Below, piece by piece: positions 25,369-35,865 of a stretch of 64,000 bases of DNA. The stretch is from positions 62,001-126,000 of the forward strand of contig JAIEOV010000016.1 in assembly GCA_019750135.1 (NCBI GenBank), read 5' to 3'. This DNA comes from Reyranella sp. Lineage in GTDB: Bacteria > Pseudomonadota > Alphaproteobacteria > Reyranellales > Reyranellaceae. The notes beneath the pieces were generated by a model. That model did not search any database, was not told where the DNA came from, and was given only the letters and a program-made list of their open reading frames with translations. A program made the translations under genes and the position numbers. Every line of letters starts with the position of its first letter. The stretch's first letter is position 1.

Positions 25369-25914
25369 ATGCCCAAAGACATCCATTTGATCAGGCATGG
25401 CCAATCGACCTTCAATGCGATCTTTGACCTGAACGGCGTCGATCCGTTGCATTTCGACGCTCTCGTGTCGCCGCTCGGCGTCGCGCAGGTCGCGGCGGCA
25501 CGCCTCGCCGCTTCGCGGCTCGCCCCGGACCTGATCGTGGTTTCGCCGCTGACGCGGGCGATCGAAACGGCGATTGGCCTTTTCGGCGATGCACCCATGC
25601 TGATTTCGAGCCTGCATCGGGAGCGGCTGGAACACAGCTGCGATGTGGGCAGAGCCCCGGCTGCGCTGGCGAGGGAGTTTCCAATGCTCAGCTTCGATGG
25701 TCTCGCTGACCCGTGGTGTTACGACGGGGAGAAAGACGACCGCGGCGTGGCCGTCGAACCGGAACATCTGTTCAAGGAGCGCTTGGCCGATTTTACCCGT
25801 TGGATATCGGCGCGCCCCGAACGATCGATCGTCGTCGTCGGACACGGCGCATTCTTCCGACATTTGACCGGACACCCGTTCAGGAACTGCGAAATCAGGA
25901 AGTGGTCTCCCTAG
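25369..25914 (+). CDS. Histidine phosphatase family protein
   Basis: A 181-residue phosphoglycerate-mutase-like phosphatase. The catalytic motif is LIRHGQST near the N-terminus, the second Arg is in VVSPLTRAIETA, and the second His is in IVVVGHGAFFRHLTGH. The C-terminus ends shortly after FRNCEIRKW, as in fungal-like and bacterial small members. The ATG at 25369 is preferred; a TTG 15 bases upstream is in frame. The substrate is unknown. It faces away from the cyclase gene, with about 130 bases between starts. Confidence 0.85.
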   Translation: MPKDIHLIRHGQSTFNAIFDLNGVDPLHFDALVSPLGVAQVAAARLAASRLAPDLIVVSPLTRAIETAIGLFGDAPMLISSLHRERLEHSCDVGRAPAALAREFPMLSFDGLADPWCYDGEKDDRGVAVEPEHLFKERLADFTRWISARPERSIVVVGHGAFFRHLTGHPFRNCEIRKWSP

Positions 25915-26546
25915 GACGCGAATGAGAATGCCTGCACTGCTGGCACGGTATCCGATCGCTGAGATATTGCGTCGAAAGACCCCCTATGGCACGCAATAAC
26001 TAAAACCGTAGTTGATTCGTTTAGTCACTTCAGTCATATTGCGCGCGTGCTCGCCTCCCGGCGGCTCCGCTCTATGCATCGTTCATCCGAAACCATCGCG
26101 CCCGGCGGCAGCCCTGCCGGGCCCACTTCTCCGTCATGCCGTCACGCCGCCGGAAGGGCGATTCGGTCGATCGGAGACCACAAGGGCGCGGGCCGCCACC
26201 GCGCGGCCCGTCCGGCTGCCTGTCTCCGGACGGGATGGGCCCCGGCTTCCGCTGCCGAGCCCCACCGGTAGGGGATCGGCTTCCGAGGCACCGCTACGGC
26301 CGCTGTCAGAAATACCGGAAATGCCGCAAACCTCCCCAACGATGCCGGCACTGCATGCATGTGACCCTTGATCCATTGCGCCGAGCAACGCGCATTGTCG
26401 TTTCTGTCCGCGTGCAGCGGACACTATCCGGCCGCTCTCAGTGCCGGAAGCATGAGGGTATCAATGGCTTGCGGCGATTCCGCGAGAGCCGCAGCGAACA
26501 CGATCCCGTTCGCCGTTCAGGCGGTCAAATCCTTCGTGCCGACTGG
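25915..26546. other. Gene-free convergent gap with repeat copy and hairpins
   Basis: A 632-base stretch between the ends of the phosphatase and zwf genes. I find no credible coding frame; the open frames here lack family features. It begins AT-rich (about 25960-26045). It holds one copy of a 40-nt repeat at 26051-26090, followed by a CCCGGCGGCAG...CTGCCGGG hairpin and several other GC palindromes. It could be decayed sequence or a repeat landing site; no transposase remains. Confidence 0.6.
26051..26090 (+). repeat. 40-nt dispersed repeat, copy 1
   Basis: This segment contains GGCGGCTCCGCTCTATGCAT and matches the reverse complement of 61598-61637 at 39 of 40 positions. Each copy is followed, in repeat orientation, by a short GC-rich hairpin. 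Both copies lie in gene-free gaps downstream of genes, as expected for a genome-specific extragenic repeat. Confidence 0.75.
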
Positions 26547-28013
26547 CTAGCTTCCCGTGCGATCGGGGTCTCGCCAAGCCCTCTCGAAAGGCAGGCGCCA
26601 GGCATAGGGAGCGATGAGTTGGTGGATCGATCGCGGTCCCCATGAACCCGGCGCGTACAGTCCGACCGGCGGCGGCGAATCCAGCAGGGGCATCGACACT
26701 TCCCAAAGGCGCTCGATGCCTTCCGCCGTGGTGAACAGCGTGTGGTCGCCGCGCATCGCATCCAGGATCAGACGTTCATAGGCCTCGAGCACGTCGCCGA
26801 TCAGGCCGGTGTCGTGCATCGCGAACTGCATGCTCAATTTGTCCAGCCGCATGCCCGGCCCTGGGCGTTTGCCGTAGAAGGACAGCGACATCTTCGAGGC
26901 GTCCGCGAGATCGAAAGTCAGGTGATCCGGCCCTTGCGCACTGACGCCCGAGCCCGCTGGAAACATGCTTTTGGGCGGTTCGCGGAACGCCAGCGAGATG
27001 ATCCTCTGGCCTTCGGCAAGCCGCTTGCCGGTGCGCAGGAAGAACGGCACGCCGGCCCAGCGCCAGTTGTCGATGGTGCACTGCAGGGCGATGAAGGTTT
27101 CGGTGTCCGATTCGGGATCGACGCCTTCCTCCGAGCGATAGCCGGTGTACTGCCCGCGAACGACGTTCTTCGGGTCGATCAGGGACATGCTGCGGAAGAC
27201 CTTGTTCTTCTCCTCGCTGATCGGCGCCGGCTCCAGGGCCGTGGGCGGTTCCATCGCTACGAAGGCCAGGATCTGGAACAGATGGGTCACCACCATGTCG
27301 CGAAAGGCGCCGGTCGCCTCGTAGAAGCCGGACCGTTTGCCGAGGCCCAGCGTCTCGGGCACGTCGATCTGCACGTGGTCGATGAAGTTCCGGTTCCAGA
27401 TCGGCTCGAACAGCCCGTTGGCGAAGCGGAACGCCAGGATGTTCTGCGCCGCTTCCTTGCCGAGAAAGTGGTCGATCCGGAAGATCTGCTCTTCGGCAAA
27501 GATTTCATGCAGCTTGGCGTTCAGAGACCTGGCGCTCGCCAGATCGGTGCCGAACGGCTTCTCCATGATGATGCGACTGCCGGGAACGAGATCCGCTTCG
27601 GCCAGCAGCCGCACCGCCGGCAAGGCAGCAGCGGGCGGCACGCTGAGATAATGCAGGCGGCGGCTCTCGCCGGCCAATGACAGCTCGGCCGCTTCGACGG
27701 CCGCCTTCAAGGGGCCGGCGCCGGCCGACATCGGGACATAGTCCAGGATCGCGGCAAAGGCGGCCCATGCGGCCTCGTCCATCTTGCGGTGAGAGAACTG
27801 ATCGAGGGCCTGGCGCGCGAGCTTGCGGAAGCCGTCGGCGTCGAGATCGTCCAGGGAGACGCCGATGATGCGGTAGCCGGGGATGAAGCCGGAACTGCAC
27901 AGATGGAACAGGCCCGGCAACAGCTTGCGTTGCGACAGGTCGCCGGTCGCGCCCATCAGGACGACGACCTGAGGATACCGCGGACCGACCTTTGCAGCAT
28001 TCTTCGCCAACAT
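26547..28013 (-). CDS. zwf: Glucose-6-phosphate 1-dehydrogenase
   Basis: A 488-residue enzyme of normal length oxidising glucose-6-phosphate to 6-phosphogluconolactone with NADP, the entry step of the pentose-phosphate and Entner-Doudoroff routes. The nucleotide fold is VVLMGATGDLSQRKLLPGL. The active-site signature RIDHFLGKEAAQN holds the catalytic His region, and EKPFGTDLASA and FFLRTGKRL are also conserved. The ATG at 28013 follows a GGGGG Shine-Dalgarno. The open frame continues upstream to 28673, but that part overlaps the opposite-phase reductase gene and has no family sequence. No pgl or edd gene is adjacent. Confidence 0.95.
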   Translation of the reverse strand: MLAKNAAKVGPRYPQVVVLMGATGDLSQRKLLPGLFHLCSSGFIPGYRIIGVSLDDLDADGFRKLARQALDQFSHRKMDEAAWAAFAAILDYVPMSAGAGPLKAAVEAAELSLAGESRRLHYLSVPPAAALPAVRLLAEADLVPGSRIIMEKPFGTDLASARSLNAKLHEIFAEEQIFRIDHFLGKEAAQNILAFRFANGLFEPIWNRNFIDHVQIDVPETLGLGKRSGFYEATGAFRDMVVTHLFQILAFVAMEPPTALEPAPISEEKNKVFRSMSLIDPKNVVRGQYTGYRSEEGVDPESDTETFIALQCTIDNWRWAGVPFFLRTGKRLAEGQRIISLAFREPPKSMFPAGSGVSAQGPDHLTFDLADASKMSLSFYGKRPGPGMRLDKLSMQFAMHDTGLIGDVLEAYERLILDAMRGDHTLFTTAEGIERLWEVSMPLLDSPPPVGLYAPGSWGPRSIHQLIAPYAWRLPFERAWRDPDRTGS

Positions 28014-28084
28014 GTAGCCCCCGATCCGAATAGACGTGGGCCGAACCAAAGCACCGAAAGATGGCGCTTCGGTTAAGCTGGGGT

Positions 28085-29110
28085 TCAGACCGCTCCCGTG
28101 GCGATCAGGCTCCGGGCGCAGTCCAAAACGGCTTCTTCCACAGGACGCGGCCGCCAGCCGAGCACGCGCTGCGCCTTCGCCGAACTGAAGACGCGCTTTT
28201 CGCCGAGGCGCGGCGTCACGCTCGCCAGGCTCTTGTCGAACAGCGCAGCGAACCTCAGGACGAAGTCGGGAACGCGGCGCGTCGGCACCTTGCTTGCCGC
28301 ATCGCCGAGACTGGCCCGCAGCAGGCCGGCCAGATCGACCATCCAGGCAAAGTCCCGGGCCGCGATGAATCGCTGGCCGGCCGCCTCCGGCGCGGTCATC
28401 GCGCGGATGTGCAGGTCGGCGACGTCGCGCACGTCGACGAAGCAGAAACCCAGCCGCGGCAGGCCGGGCACCGTGCCGGACAGCAGGCGCTGCACGACCT
28501 GGACGGACGCGGAGAAGTCGCGGCTGAGGACCGGCCCGACCACCATGGAAGGATTCACGGTGGCGAGCGTCGCGGTGCCAGCCGAGGCATCGACCAAGTC
28601 CCAGGCGGCACGCTCGGCCAGGGTCTTGGATTGGGCATAGGCGCCGACCGTGGGATCGTCGAGATCGGTCCACGTCGATTCGTCGCTGACGCTTTCGCGT
28701 GAACCGGGCCGCGGACTGGTCGCCGCCACCGATGAGGTGAGCACCACGCGCTTCACGCCGGCCCTCAGCGCGGCGCCGACGGCGCGCCGCGTGCCGTCGC
28801 GGGCGGGAACGATCAGCTCATCGGCGTTCTTCGGCTCGGCCGCGACCACCGGCGAGGCGACGTGAAGCATGTAGTCGCAGCCATTCGCGGCGGCGTCCCA
28901 ACCGGCATCCGCCGTGAGCTCGACGGCATGGAAGCTCAGGCGATCCTCCGGATCCACCACCGTGCCGATGGCGGCGCGGACAGTGCTCTCGCGCGCGAGA
29001 TCGCGCACCGTCGTGCGCACAACATAGCCTTGCTGCAGCAGCGCGATCACGCACCAGCTGCCGATGAAGCCCGACCCGCCGGTCACCAGCACCGTTCCCT
29101 GTCCGCTCAT
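28085..29110 (-). CDS. NAD(P)-dependent epimerase/dihydroflavonol reductase-like protein
   Basis: A 341-residue extended short-chain dehydrogenase. The cofactor motif is VTGGSGFIGSWCV, the catalytic Ser lies in VVLTSSVAATS and the Tyr-Lys pair in YAQSKTLAE. DYMLHVASPV and NPSMVVGPVL are hallmarks of the dihydroflavonol 4-reductase/cinnamoyl-CoA reductase-like group. It should reduce a carbonyl compound with NADPH in the cytoplasm; the substrate is unknown. It lies 71 bases upstream of zwf on the same strand, so the NADPH-making dehydrogenase might be co-expressed. Confidence 0.88.
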   Translation of the reverse strand: MSGQGTVLVTGGSGFIGSWCVIALLQQGYVVRTTVRDLARESTVRAAIGTVVDPEDRLSFHAVELTADAGWDAAANGCDYMLHVASPVVAAEPKNADELIVPARDGTRRAVGAALRAGVKRVVLTSSVAATSPRPGSRESVSDESTWTDLDDPTVGAYAQSKTLAERAAWDLVDASAGTATLATVNPSMVVGPVLSRDFSASVQVVQRLLSGTVPGLPRLGFCFVDVRDVADLHIRAMTAPEAAGQRFIAARDFAWMVDLAGLLRASLGDAASKVPTRRVPDFVLRFAALFDKSLASVTPRLGEKRVFSSAKAQRVLGWRPRPVEEAVLDCARSLIATGAV

Positions 29111-29229
29111 GGGGGCTTCTCCGATAGTTGTGGCCGATCTTGTGACAAGACGGTGGAAAGAGGAAGGGCGGACGACGAGCGCCTGGGTGGGCGCTTGTCG
29201 GACTCCCGCACCGAAGGCACTGTGCGCTC

Positions 29230-29850
29230 ATGTCGGATGTCCTGTCGCGTGCTGGCCCGAGCTGGTTGACGTATCAGCAGGTGGCCGAACGGCTGGGCCT
29301 CCGCAGCGCCAGCGCCGCGGCGTCCCGCGCTCGGCGAGCAAAGTGGCCGCGACGCATCAAGAACGACACGCTCGAAGCGGAAGTATGCGTCCCGGCCGAA
29401 TTGCTCGCCGCCGGCCCGCAGAAGCAGCGACAACGACGCCAGCCCGACGACCCGCGCAAGCTGCTCGAGAACATCGCGGCGACCGTGGCGCCGCTGCAGG
29501 TTCTCATCGAGACCCTGTCGGTGGAGCTGAAAGCTGCGCGCGCCGCGAACGACGTGCTGCACGAGCAGCTTGCTGCTGCCCAGGCCGAGGCCGCGGAGCT
29601 GAGGGGCAAGTCCGCCGCCAACGAGGCCGCGTTGGAGCGCGAAGCCGTCGATCGACGCGACCTGCAGCAGCAGGTGGAGCTCGTTCGCCGCGAGCGCCAG
29701 GCCGCCCAGGAGCGCGTCACCCAGGCCCAGGCCAACCTCCTCGACCAGCAACGCCGGCTGCTGGCGACCGAAGATGTGGTGACGCGGCTCAAGCGCGAGA
29801 TGAACGAGATGCAGCGGGCCAAGGAACGCCGCTGGTGGCAATGGCGATGA
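29230..29850 (+). CDS. HTH-coiled-coil protein of unknown role
   Basis: A 206-residue basic protein. Residues 10-45 form a helix-turn-helix-like segment (WLTYQQVAERLGLRSASAAA, then an Arg/Lys-rich stretch). A linker follows, then a long coiled coil from about 75 to 195, rich in Ala, Gln, Glu and Arg. It ends in aromatic-basic RRWWQWR. This layout resembles DNA-binding KfrA-like and small alphaproteobacterial architectural proteins, but I do not recognise the family with confidence. A DNA-bridging or regulatory role is inference. It stands alone between divergent and co-directional neighbours. Confidence 0.7.
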   Translation: MSDVLSRAGPSWLTYQQVAERLGLRSASAAASRARRAKWPRRIKNDTLEAEVCVPAELLAAGPQKQRQRRQPDDPRKLLENIAATVAPLQVLIETLSVELKAARAANDVLHEQLAAAQAEAAELRGKSAANEAALEREAVDRRDLQQQVELVRRERQAAQERVTQAQANLLDQQRRLLATEDVVTRLKREMNEMQRAKERRWWQWR

Positions 29851-29923
29851 GCGAGATCACATTACTGCCAACTTCCTGGCCGACGAGAGACGCCCCCTCC
29901 TCTAACCCCTCAAGGAACGCGAG

Positions 29924-31324
29924 ATGCTCGATGAAGGCCCCGCGCCGAAACGCTTTGTGATTTCTTCATCTCCTCGCCCCGACAACAAGCTCAACACGAT
30001 ACGAACGATCGCTGTCCTGCTCGGCGGGCTCGCGCTCGCGGCGATGCTCGTCTGGTTGGCGCCGCGCGATCCGCTGCCGCCTACGACATCCGCAGAGACC
30101 GAGCCGGCCGAGATCATGGCATCGCAGGAAGCGCCCGCCGAAGCCTCGTCAGCGGCTGCACCAACCGAACCCGAGCCACCGGCGCCTTCGCCGATCGAGA
30201 CATCGGCGCGCCTGAAGAAGGGCGGCACGGTCGCCGGGGTGCTGCATGAGCTCGGCGTCGCCGCCGACGACGTCAGCAACGCCATCGCGGCCCTGAAGGC
30301 ACATGTCCGTCTCAACCGGTTGCCGGTCGGCCAGGAAATCACGGTGACGCTGGGGCCGACGGAGGACGACGGCAAGCCGCCGCTGATGGCGCTGTCGATC
30401 CGTCCCGAGCCCAGGCGCGAGATCACGCTCGAGCGCGACGAGGACGGCGATTTCAGCGTCGAGGAGGAGGTCTTCGACACCGTGGCGAAGCTGCAGCGCG
30501 CGTCGGGCGCGGTCGAGGGCTCGGTGATCGTGAGCGCCGAGGCGGCCGGCGTCCCGCGGCCGGCGCTGGTCGAGATGCTGCGCGCCTTCTCGTGGGACGT
30601 GAACTTCCAGCACGACATCAAGGTCGGCGACCGCTTCGACGTGCTGATCGAGCAGGATTGGACCAGCGACGGCTGGCCGGTCGATGCCGGCCGCGTGCTG
30701 TGGGCGGAGCTGACGACCGGCGGCGGCGAGCAGAGTTTCAGCATCTACCGCTTCAAGCCACGCGACGGCGAGGAGTTCTTCTACAACGGCGAGGGCGAGA
30801 GCGTGGTCAAGGCGCTGCTGCGCACGCCGCTCAACATGAGCCGCATCTCCTCGCGCTTCGGCCTGCGCCATCATCCGGTGCTGCGCTTCACCCGCCTGCA
30901 TGCCGGCGTCGATTTCGCCGCGCCGCCCGGCACCCCGATCCTCGCCGCCGGCGCCGGCCGCGTCGTCGAGGCCGGGCCCAACGGCGGCTATGGCCGCTGG
31001 ATCAAGATCAGCCACTCGGACGGGCTGGCGACGGGCTACGCCCACCTGTCGCGCATCGCGCCCGGCGTCCGTCGCAGCGCGCGCGTGAAGCAAGGCCAGG
31101 TGATCGGCTATGTCGGCACCAGCGGCCTGTCGACCGGCCCGCACCTGCATTTCGAAGTGCATCGCGCCGGCCGGCCGGTCGATCCGCTCAGCCTGGCACG
31201 CACGGCGATGCGGTCGCGGCTCAGCGGCGAGGATCTCACGCGCTTCAAGGCGCGCGTCGCCGAGATCGATCGGGCGCGCGAGAGCACAAAAAATGGCTCT
31301 CCGTCAGGAGAGCCACTTCCGTGA
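29924..31324 (+). CDS. M23-family peptidoglycan metallopeptidase
   Basis: A 466-residue membrane-anchored murein endopeptidase. A single transmembrane helix lies near residues 25-46, followed by a Pro/Ala/Glu-rich linker and an OapA/LysM-like middle domain (LKKGGTVAGVLHELGV, LPVGQEITVTLGPTE). A LytM/M23 domain occupies the C-terminus. The zinc ligands are His326 and Asp330 in HAGVDFAAPPGTPI, and His409 in HLHFEV, with His407 as catalytic base. All are intact, so it should cleave peptide crosslinks for cell growth or separation. Its last codons overlap a terminator belonging to the opposite gene. Confidence 0.92.
   Translation: MLDEGPAPKRFVISSSPRPDNKLNTIRTIAVLLGGLALAAMLVWLAPRDPLPPTTSAETEPAEIMASQEAPAEASSAAAPTEPEPPAPSPIETSARLKKGGTVAGVLHELGVAADDVSNAIAALKAHVRLNRLPVGQEITVTLGPTEDDGKPPLMALSIRPEPRREITLERDEDGDFSVEEEVFDTVAKLQRASGAVEGSVIVSAEAAGVPRPALVEMLRAFSWDVNFQHDIKVGDRFDVLIEQDWTSDGWPVDAGRVLWAELTTGGGEQSFSIYRFKPRDGEEFFYNGEGESVVKALLRTPLNMSRISSRFGLRHHPVLRFTRLHAGVDFAAPPGTPILAAGAGRVVEAGPNGGYGRWIKISHSDGLATGYAHLSRIAPGVRRSARVKQGQVIGYVGTSGLSTGPHLHFEVHRAGRPVDPLSLARTAMRSRLSGEDLTRFKARVAEIDRARESTKNGSPSGEPLP
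31288..31315 (-). terminator. Rho-independent terminator of the minus-strand secreted-protein gene
   Basis: On the minus strand, TGGCTCTCC, loop TGAC, GGAGAGCCA forms a perfect 9-bp stem followed directly by six T residues. It ends transcription of the gene that stops at 31341. It lies wholly inside the last codons of the opposing M23 peptidase gene. Confidence 0.85.
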
Positions 31325-31340
31325 GCGTCGGTTCGCTCGC

Positions 31341-31700
31341 TTAGCTGCGCGGGTCCTTGGACGTCGCCTGGTCGATCGCCTCGCTGCAGGCCTGGCCGGC
31401 AGCGGGCTTACGCAGCTTCCAGCACATGGTGTCGCCGTCCTTCACGACTCCGGAATTGCAGTAGAAGACGTCCTGCTTCTTCTGCAGCCAGAGCCCGCCA
31501 GGTACGGCGGCCTTGATGTCGAAATCCTTGGACAGGAGGTCGGTCGCCGACAGGTTGGGCTCGGCGACATGCTGCGAGGCACAGGTGGCGTCCGCCTTGG
31601 CCCCGGGCAACGCCGTCGCCTGCTGATCCGCCGCCTGGCCGGCCGCCGAGAACACGAGAACAAGCGCCGCAGCGCCAAACACAGCCGTCTTCATCATCAT
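31341..31700 (-). CDS. Small secreted protein of unknown function
   Basis: A 119-residue protein with a signal peptide (MMMKTAVFGAAALVLVFSAAGQA). Four conserved-looking cysteines lie in the mature part (ADATCASQH, DVFYCNSG, DTMCWKLRKP, AGQACSEAI), so two disulfides are likely in the periplasm. No family was recognised. The start is uncertain among GTG 31703 and ATGs 31700, 31697 and 31694; an AGGGG just upstream favours 31700 or 31697. It is followed by a strong terminator, so it is monocistronic. Confidence 0.75.
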   Translation of the reverse strand: MMMKTAVFGAAALVLVFSAAGQAADQQATALPGAKADATCASQHVAEPNLSATDLLSKDFDIKAAVPGGLWLQKKQDVFYCNSGVVKDGDTMCWKLRKPAAGQACSEAIDQATSKDPRS

Positions 31701-31740
31701 CACACCCCTAAGGCGACGCCCCCCAAACTGGCGCCACCTC

Positions 31741-31850
31741 TTTCCCGCGGCCTGTGTATTATTTCTTCATTAATGAGGCAATTTCCTTTTCTGCGCCAAA
31801 AATGAAATATTGTAATTATAGTGCAATTAGTATGAATCAACGCCTCCGTC
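31741..31850. promoter_or_regulatory. AT-rich divergent promoter region
   Basis: A markedly AT-rich island between the secreted-protein gene (minus) and the flavin monooxygenase gene (plus), unlike the surrounding GC-rich sequence. On the minus strand a perfect TATAAT hexamer occurs at 31815-31820, with TTGATT 14 bases upstream of it; the spacing is shorter than usual. No equally good plus-strand pair was found. Confidence 0.4.
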
Positions 31851-31916
31851 CGCAGGTCGGCAATCCCCCGGACAATCCGAGGACGGAGCGCTTTGTTTTC
31901 GTGTCAGACTGCGCGC

Positions 31917-33575
<1,659 letters not shown>

Positions 33576-33589
33576 GAGGAGATTTGGAC

Positions 33590-34003
33590 ATGAGCGACAT
33601 CGCCTACACGCCGATCCTGCCCGAGGGCTGGACGCGGCCGCGCGGCTTCTCGCATGCCGTCGTCGCCAAGGGCACCAGGAGCGTGCGCATCGCGGGCCAG
33701 ATCGGACGTGAGCCCAGCCAGTCGCACATCCCGCCGGGCACCGACGCCGGCGCGCAGTGGCGCGTCGCGCTCTCCAACCTCGTCACCGTGCTGAAGGCGG
33801 CGGGCGGCGAGCCGCAGCACCTGGTGGTGCTGCGCGCCTATGTGACCGACATCGCCGAGTTCAACGCCGCCGGCGCCGCCATCGGCGCGGCGTGGGGCGT
33901 CACGCTCGGCAGGCACTTTCCGGCCATGACCCTGGTCCAGGTTTCGGCCCTGATCGATCCGCAGGCCAAGGTCGAGATCGAGGGCGAAGCGATTCTGCCC
34001 TGA
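33590..34003 (+). CDS. RidA (YjgF/UK114) family protein
   Basis: A 137-residue RidA-fold protein. It has the family layout: FSHAVVAKGTRSVRIAGQIG, NLVTVLKAAGGEPQHLVVLRAYVTD, and the closing PAMTLVQVSALIDPQAKVEIEGEAI. The residue that pairs with Glu in deaminating members (an Arg before the last strand) is not seen in the canonical RCxVG form, so it belongs to a divergent subgroup whose activity may differ. It starts after GAGAGGAGATTT, 14 bases behind the monooxygenase gene. Confidence 0.9.
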   Translation: MSDIAYTPILPEGWTRPRGFSHAVVAKGTRSVRIAGQIGREPSQSHIPPGTDAGAQWRVALSNLVTVLKAAGGEPQHLVVLRAYVTDIAEFNAAGAAIGAAWGVTLGRHFPAMTLVQVSALIDPQAKVEIEGEAILP

Positions 34004-34056
34004 GCCTGGGGACGCCCTCGCGAACGGCGGAGGACGACCGGCACGTCGGCCGGCTG

Positions 34057-35238
34057 ATGTTCTTCTTCGCCATCGTCTATCTCGTCGAGGGCATCGGCCA
34101 GGCGCGCGTCGGCATCATCTACCAGCCGCTGACGCACTACCTGAAGGACATCGGCTGGACGGCGCTGCAGGTCGCGGCCTATTTCGCCGTCCTCAATTTC
34201 CCGTGGATCATCAAGCCGGTCTTCGGCCTGGTCTCCGATTTCGTCCCGCTGTTCGGCTATCGCCGCAAGAGCTACCTGATCGTAGCCAGCCTGTGCGCCA
34301 TCGCGGCCTTCGCCGTCATCGCGCGCCAGGCCGAGCCCGCCGCGATCGCTTTGCCGCTGCTGCTCACCTCCTACGCCATGGCCACCGCCAGCACGCTCTG
34401 CGGCGCGCTGCTGGCGGAGAACGGCCGGACCTACCGGCTCAGCAGCACCTTCGTCAGCCAGCAATGGCTGTGGTTCTACATCGCCATCATGGCGAGCTCG
34501 TTCGCCGGCGGCGCCCTGATCGAGAGCCTCCCTGCCCTCACCGCCCTGCAGGCCGCCGCGGCCATCGCCGCCGTTGCACCCATCGCCGTGCTGCTGGCCG
34601 TGCTGTTCCTGCTCGACGAGCCAAAAGTGACCGCGAGCGCGCCCGAGATGCGGCGCACGCTGCAGGCCCTGGTGAGCGCGACGAAGTCGGCCAGGCTCTA
34701 TCTCGTCGGCCTGTTCCTGTTTCTCTATTCCTTCGCGCCCGGCTTCGGCACGCCGCTCTACTACTTCATGACCGACGAACTGAAATTCTCGCAGAGCTAC
34801 ATCGGTATCCTGGGCGCGATCACCTCGGCCGGCTGGATCGCCGGCGCCCTGGTCCATCGCTATCTATTGAGAGGCATGGGCCCGAAGGCGCTGCTCAATC
34901 TCAGCATCGTGCTGGGCACCCTGTCGGCCGCCTCGTTCCTGCTGCTGGCCGGCCCGGTCACGGCGGCGATCGTGCACTTCGCGAACGGCGTCGCCCTGAT
35001 GATCGCCACCATTGCCTCGCTGAGCCTCGCCGCCGACTTCGCGCCCAAGCGCGCCGAAGGCTTCGCTTTCGCCGGCCTGATGTCGATCATGAACCTCGCG
35101 GATCTCGCCTCCAGCACCGTGGGTGCCTGGCTGTACGACGACATGTTCGACGGCCGGCTGGGACCGCTGATCATCGTCTCCGCCGCCTCGACGGCCTTCG
35201 CGCTGGTGCTGGTGCCGCTGCTGCGGCTCAGTCGCTAG
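34057..35238 (+). CDS. MFS transporter, folate-biopterin-like
   Basis: A roughly 393-residue permease with about twelve helices. The sequence (VYLVEGIGQARVGIIYQPL, FAVLNFPWIIKPVFGLVSDFVPLFGYRRKSYLI) matches the BT1/folate-biopterin and PAT-like MFS branch. The start is uncertain: ATG 34057 puts the first helix at the very N-terminus, whereas a CTG at 34000 overlapping the RidA stop would add 19 residues. It may export or import a product of the monooxygenase operon, but that is inferred from the gene order only. Confidence 0.8.
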   Translation: MFFFAIVYLVEGIGQARVGIIYQPLTHYLKDIGWTALQVAAYFAVLNFPWIIKPVFGLVSDFVPLFGYRRKSYLIVASLCAIAAFAVIARQAEPAAIALPLLLTSYAMATASTLCGALLAENGRTYRLSSTFVSQQWLWFYIAIMASSFAGGALIESLPALTALQAAAAIAAVAPIAVLLAVLFLLDEPKVTASAPEMRRTLQALVSATKSARLYLVGLFLFLYSFAPGFGTPLYYFMTDELKFSQSYIGILGAITSAGWIAGALVHRYLLRGMGPKALLNLSIVLGTLSAASFLLLAGPVTAAIVHFANGVALMIATIASLSLAADFAPKRAEGFAFAGLMSIMNLADLASSTVGAWLYDDMFDGRLGPLIIVSAASTAFALVLVPLLRLSR

Positions 35239-35767
35239 CCCTCGACAATTCCAGATACTGGTCGCCCAGCCTCAACTGAAGCGTGCCACCGACGGCGCGG
35301 CCGCGCACCGCCATCTCCGTCTTGAGGCAGGTCGAGCTGAACATCAGCGCCAGGCCGGTGACGCTGGCGGTCGGCGAGACCTTGAGCGTGATCGGTGTCA
35401 CGCCGCACTCGCGCTGGACCAGCGTCCCCGAGCCGACGCCGTTGGCGACCTTGAGCTTGAAGGTGACGACGCGTCCTTCCGCCCGCGTGGTGACCGTGCC
35501 GACATAGACGCCGTCAAAAGTGCTGATCGGCTCGGCGTTCTCGGCATTGGCCGGCTCGTCGTCGGTCTCGTCCGAGCTCCGCGACCAGACCCTGATCGCC
35601 CCTTCGGCACGCGTCTCGAGCTCGGCCCGATCGAAAGCCTTGGCGGACGGCACGTACCAGGCGGCAAGCGCCGTCGATTGCCACGCCGCCGATGCGAGAT
35701 AGCTGGCAGCCAACAGCAATACGACCCATGTGACGATGGCGCCGGTCCGTCGTGCGTCTCGGACCAT
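35228..35767 (-). CDS. Membrane-anchored hypothetical protein
   Basis: A 179-residue protein with one N-terminal hydrophobic helix (IVTWVVLLLAASYLASAAW), an acidic linker and a beta-rich domain with two cysteines (QRECGVTP, SSTCLKTEM). A GGGGGGAG precedes the ATG at 35767; a longer frame upstream lacks this. No family was recognised. It overlaps the MFS gene end by 11 bases on the opposite strand. Confidence 0.65.
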   Translation of the reverse strand: MVRDARRTGAIVTWVVLLLAASYLASAAWQSTALAAWYVPSAKAFDRAELETRAEGAIRVWSRSSDETDDEPANAENAEPISTFDGVYVGTVTTRAEGRVVTFKLKVANGVGSGTLVQRECGVTPITLKVSPTASVTGLALMFSSTCLKTEMAVRGRAVGGTLQLRLGDQYLELSRASD

Positions 35768-35865
35768 GGTACTCCCCCCTGGTCTAGCCGAGACTCGATC
35801 TTGTGTTGGTTCGGCCGCGGCCGCTGTGGGATTCCCCACACAGCGGTGGTTTCCCGGGCGGCCCG

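Noticed and set aside
25915..26546. Short frames in the gap between phosphatase and zwf
   Set aside because: They lack ribosome-binding sites, family patterns and consistent codon use, and one copy of a dispersed repeat crosses them.
28014..28673. N-terminal extension of zwf
   Set aside because: It is in frame but overlaps the reductase gene on the same strand and has no G6PD sequence; homology begins at 28013 after a good Shine-Dalgarno.
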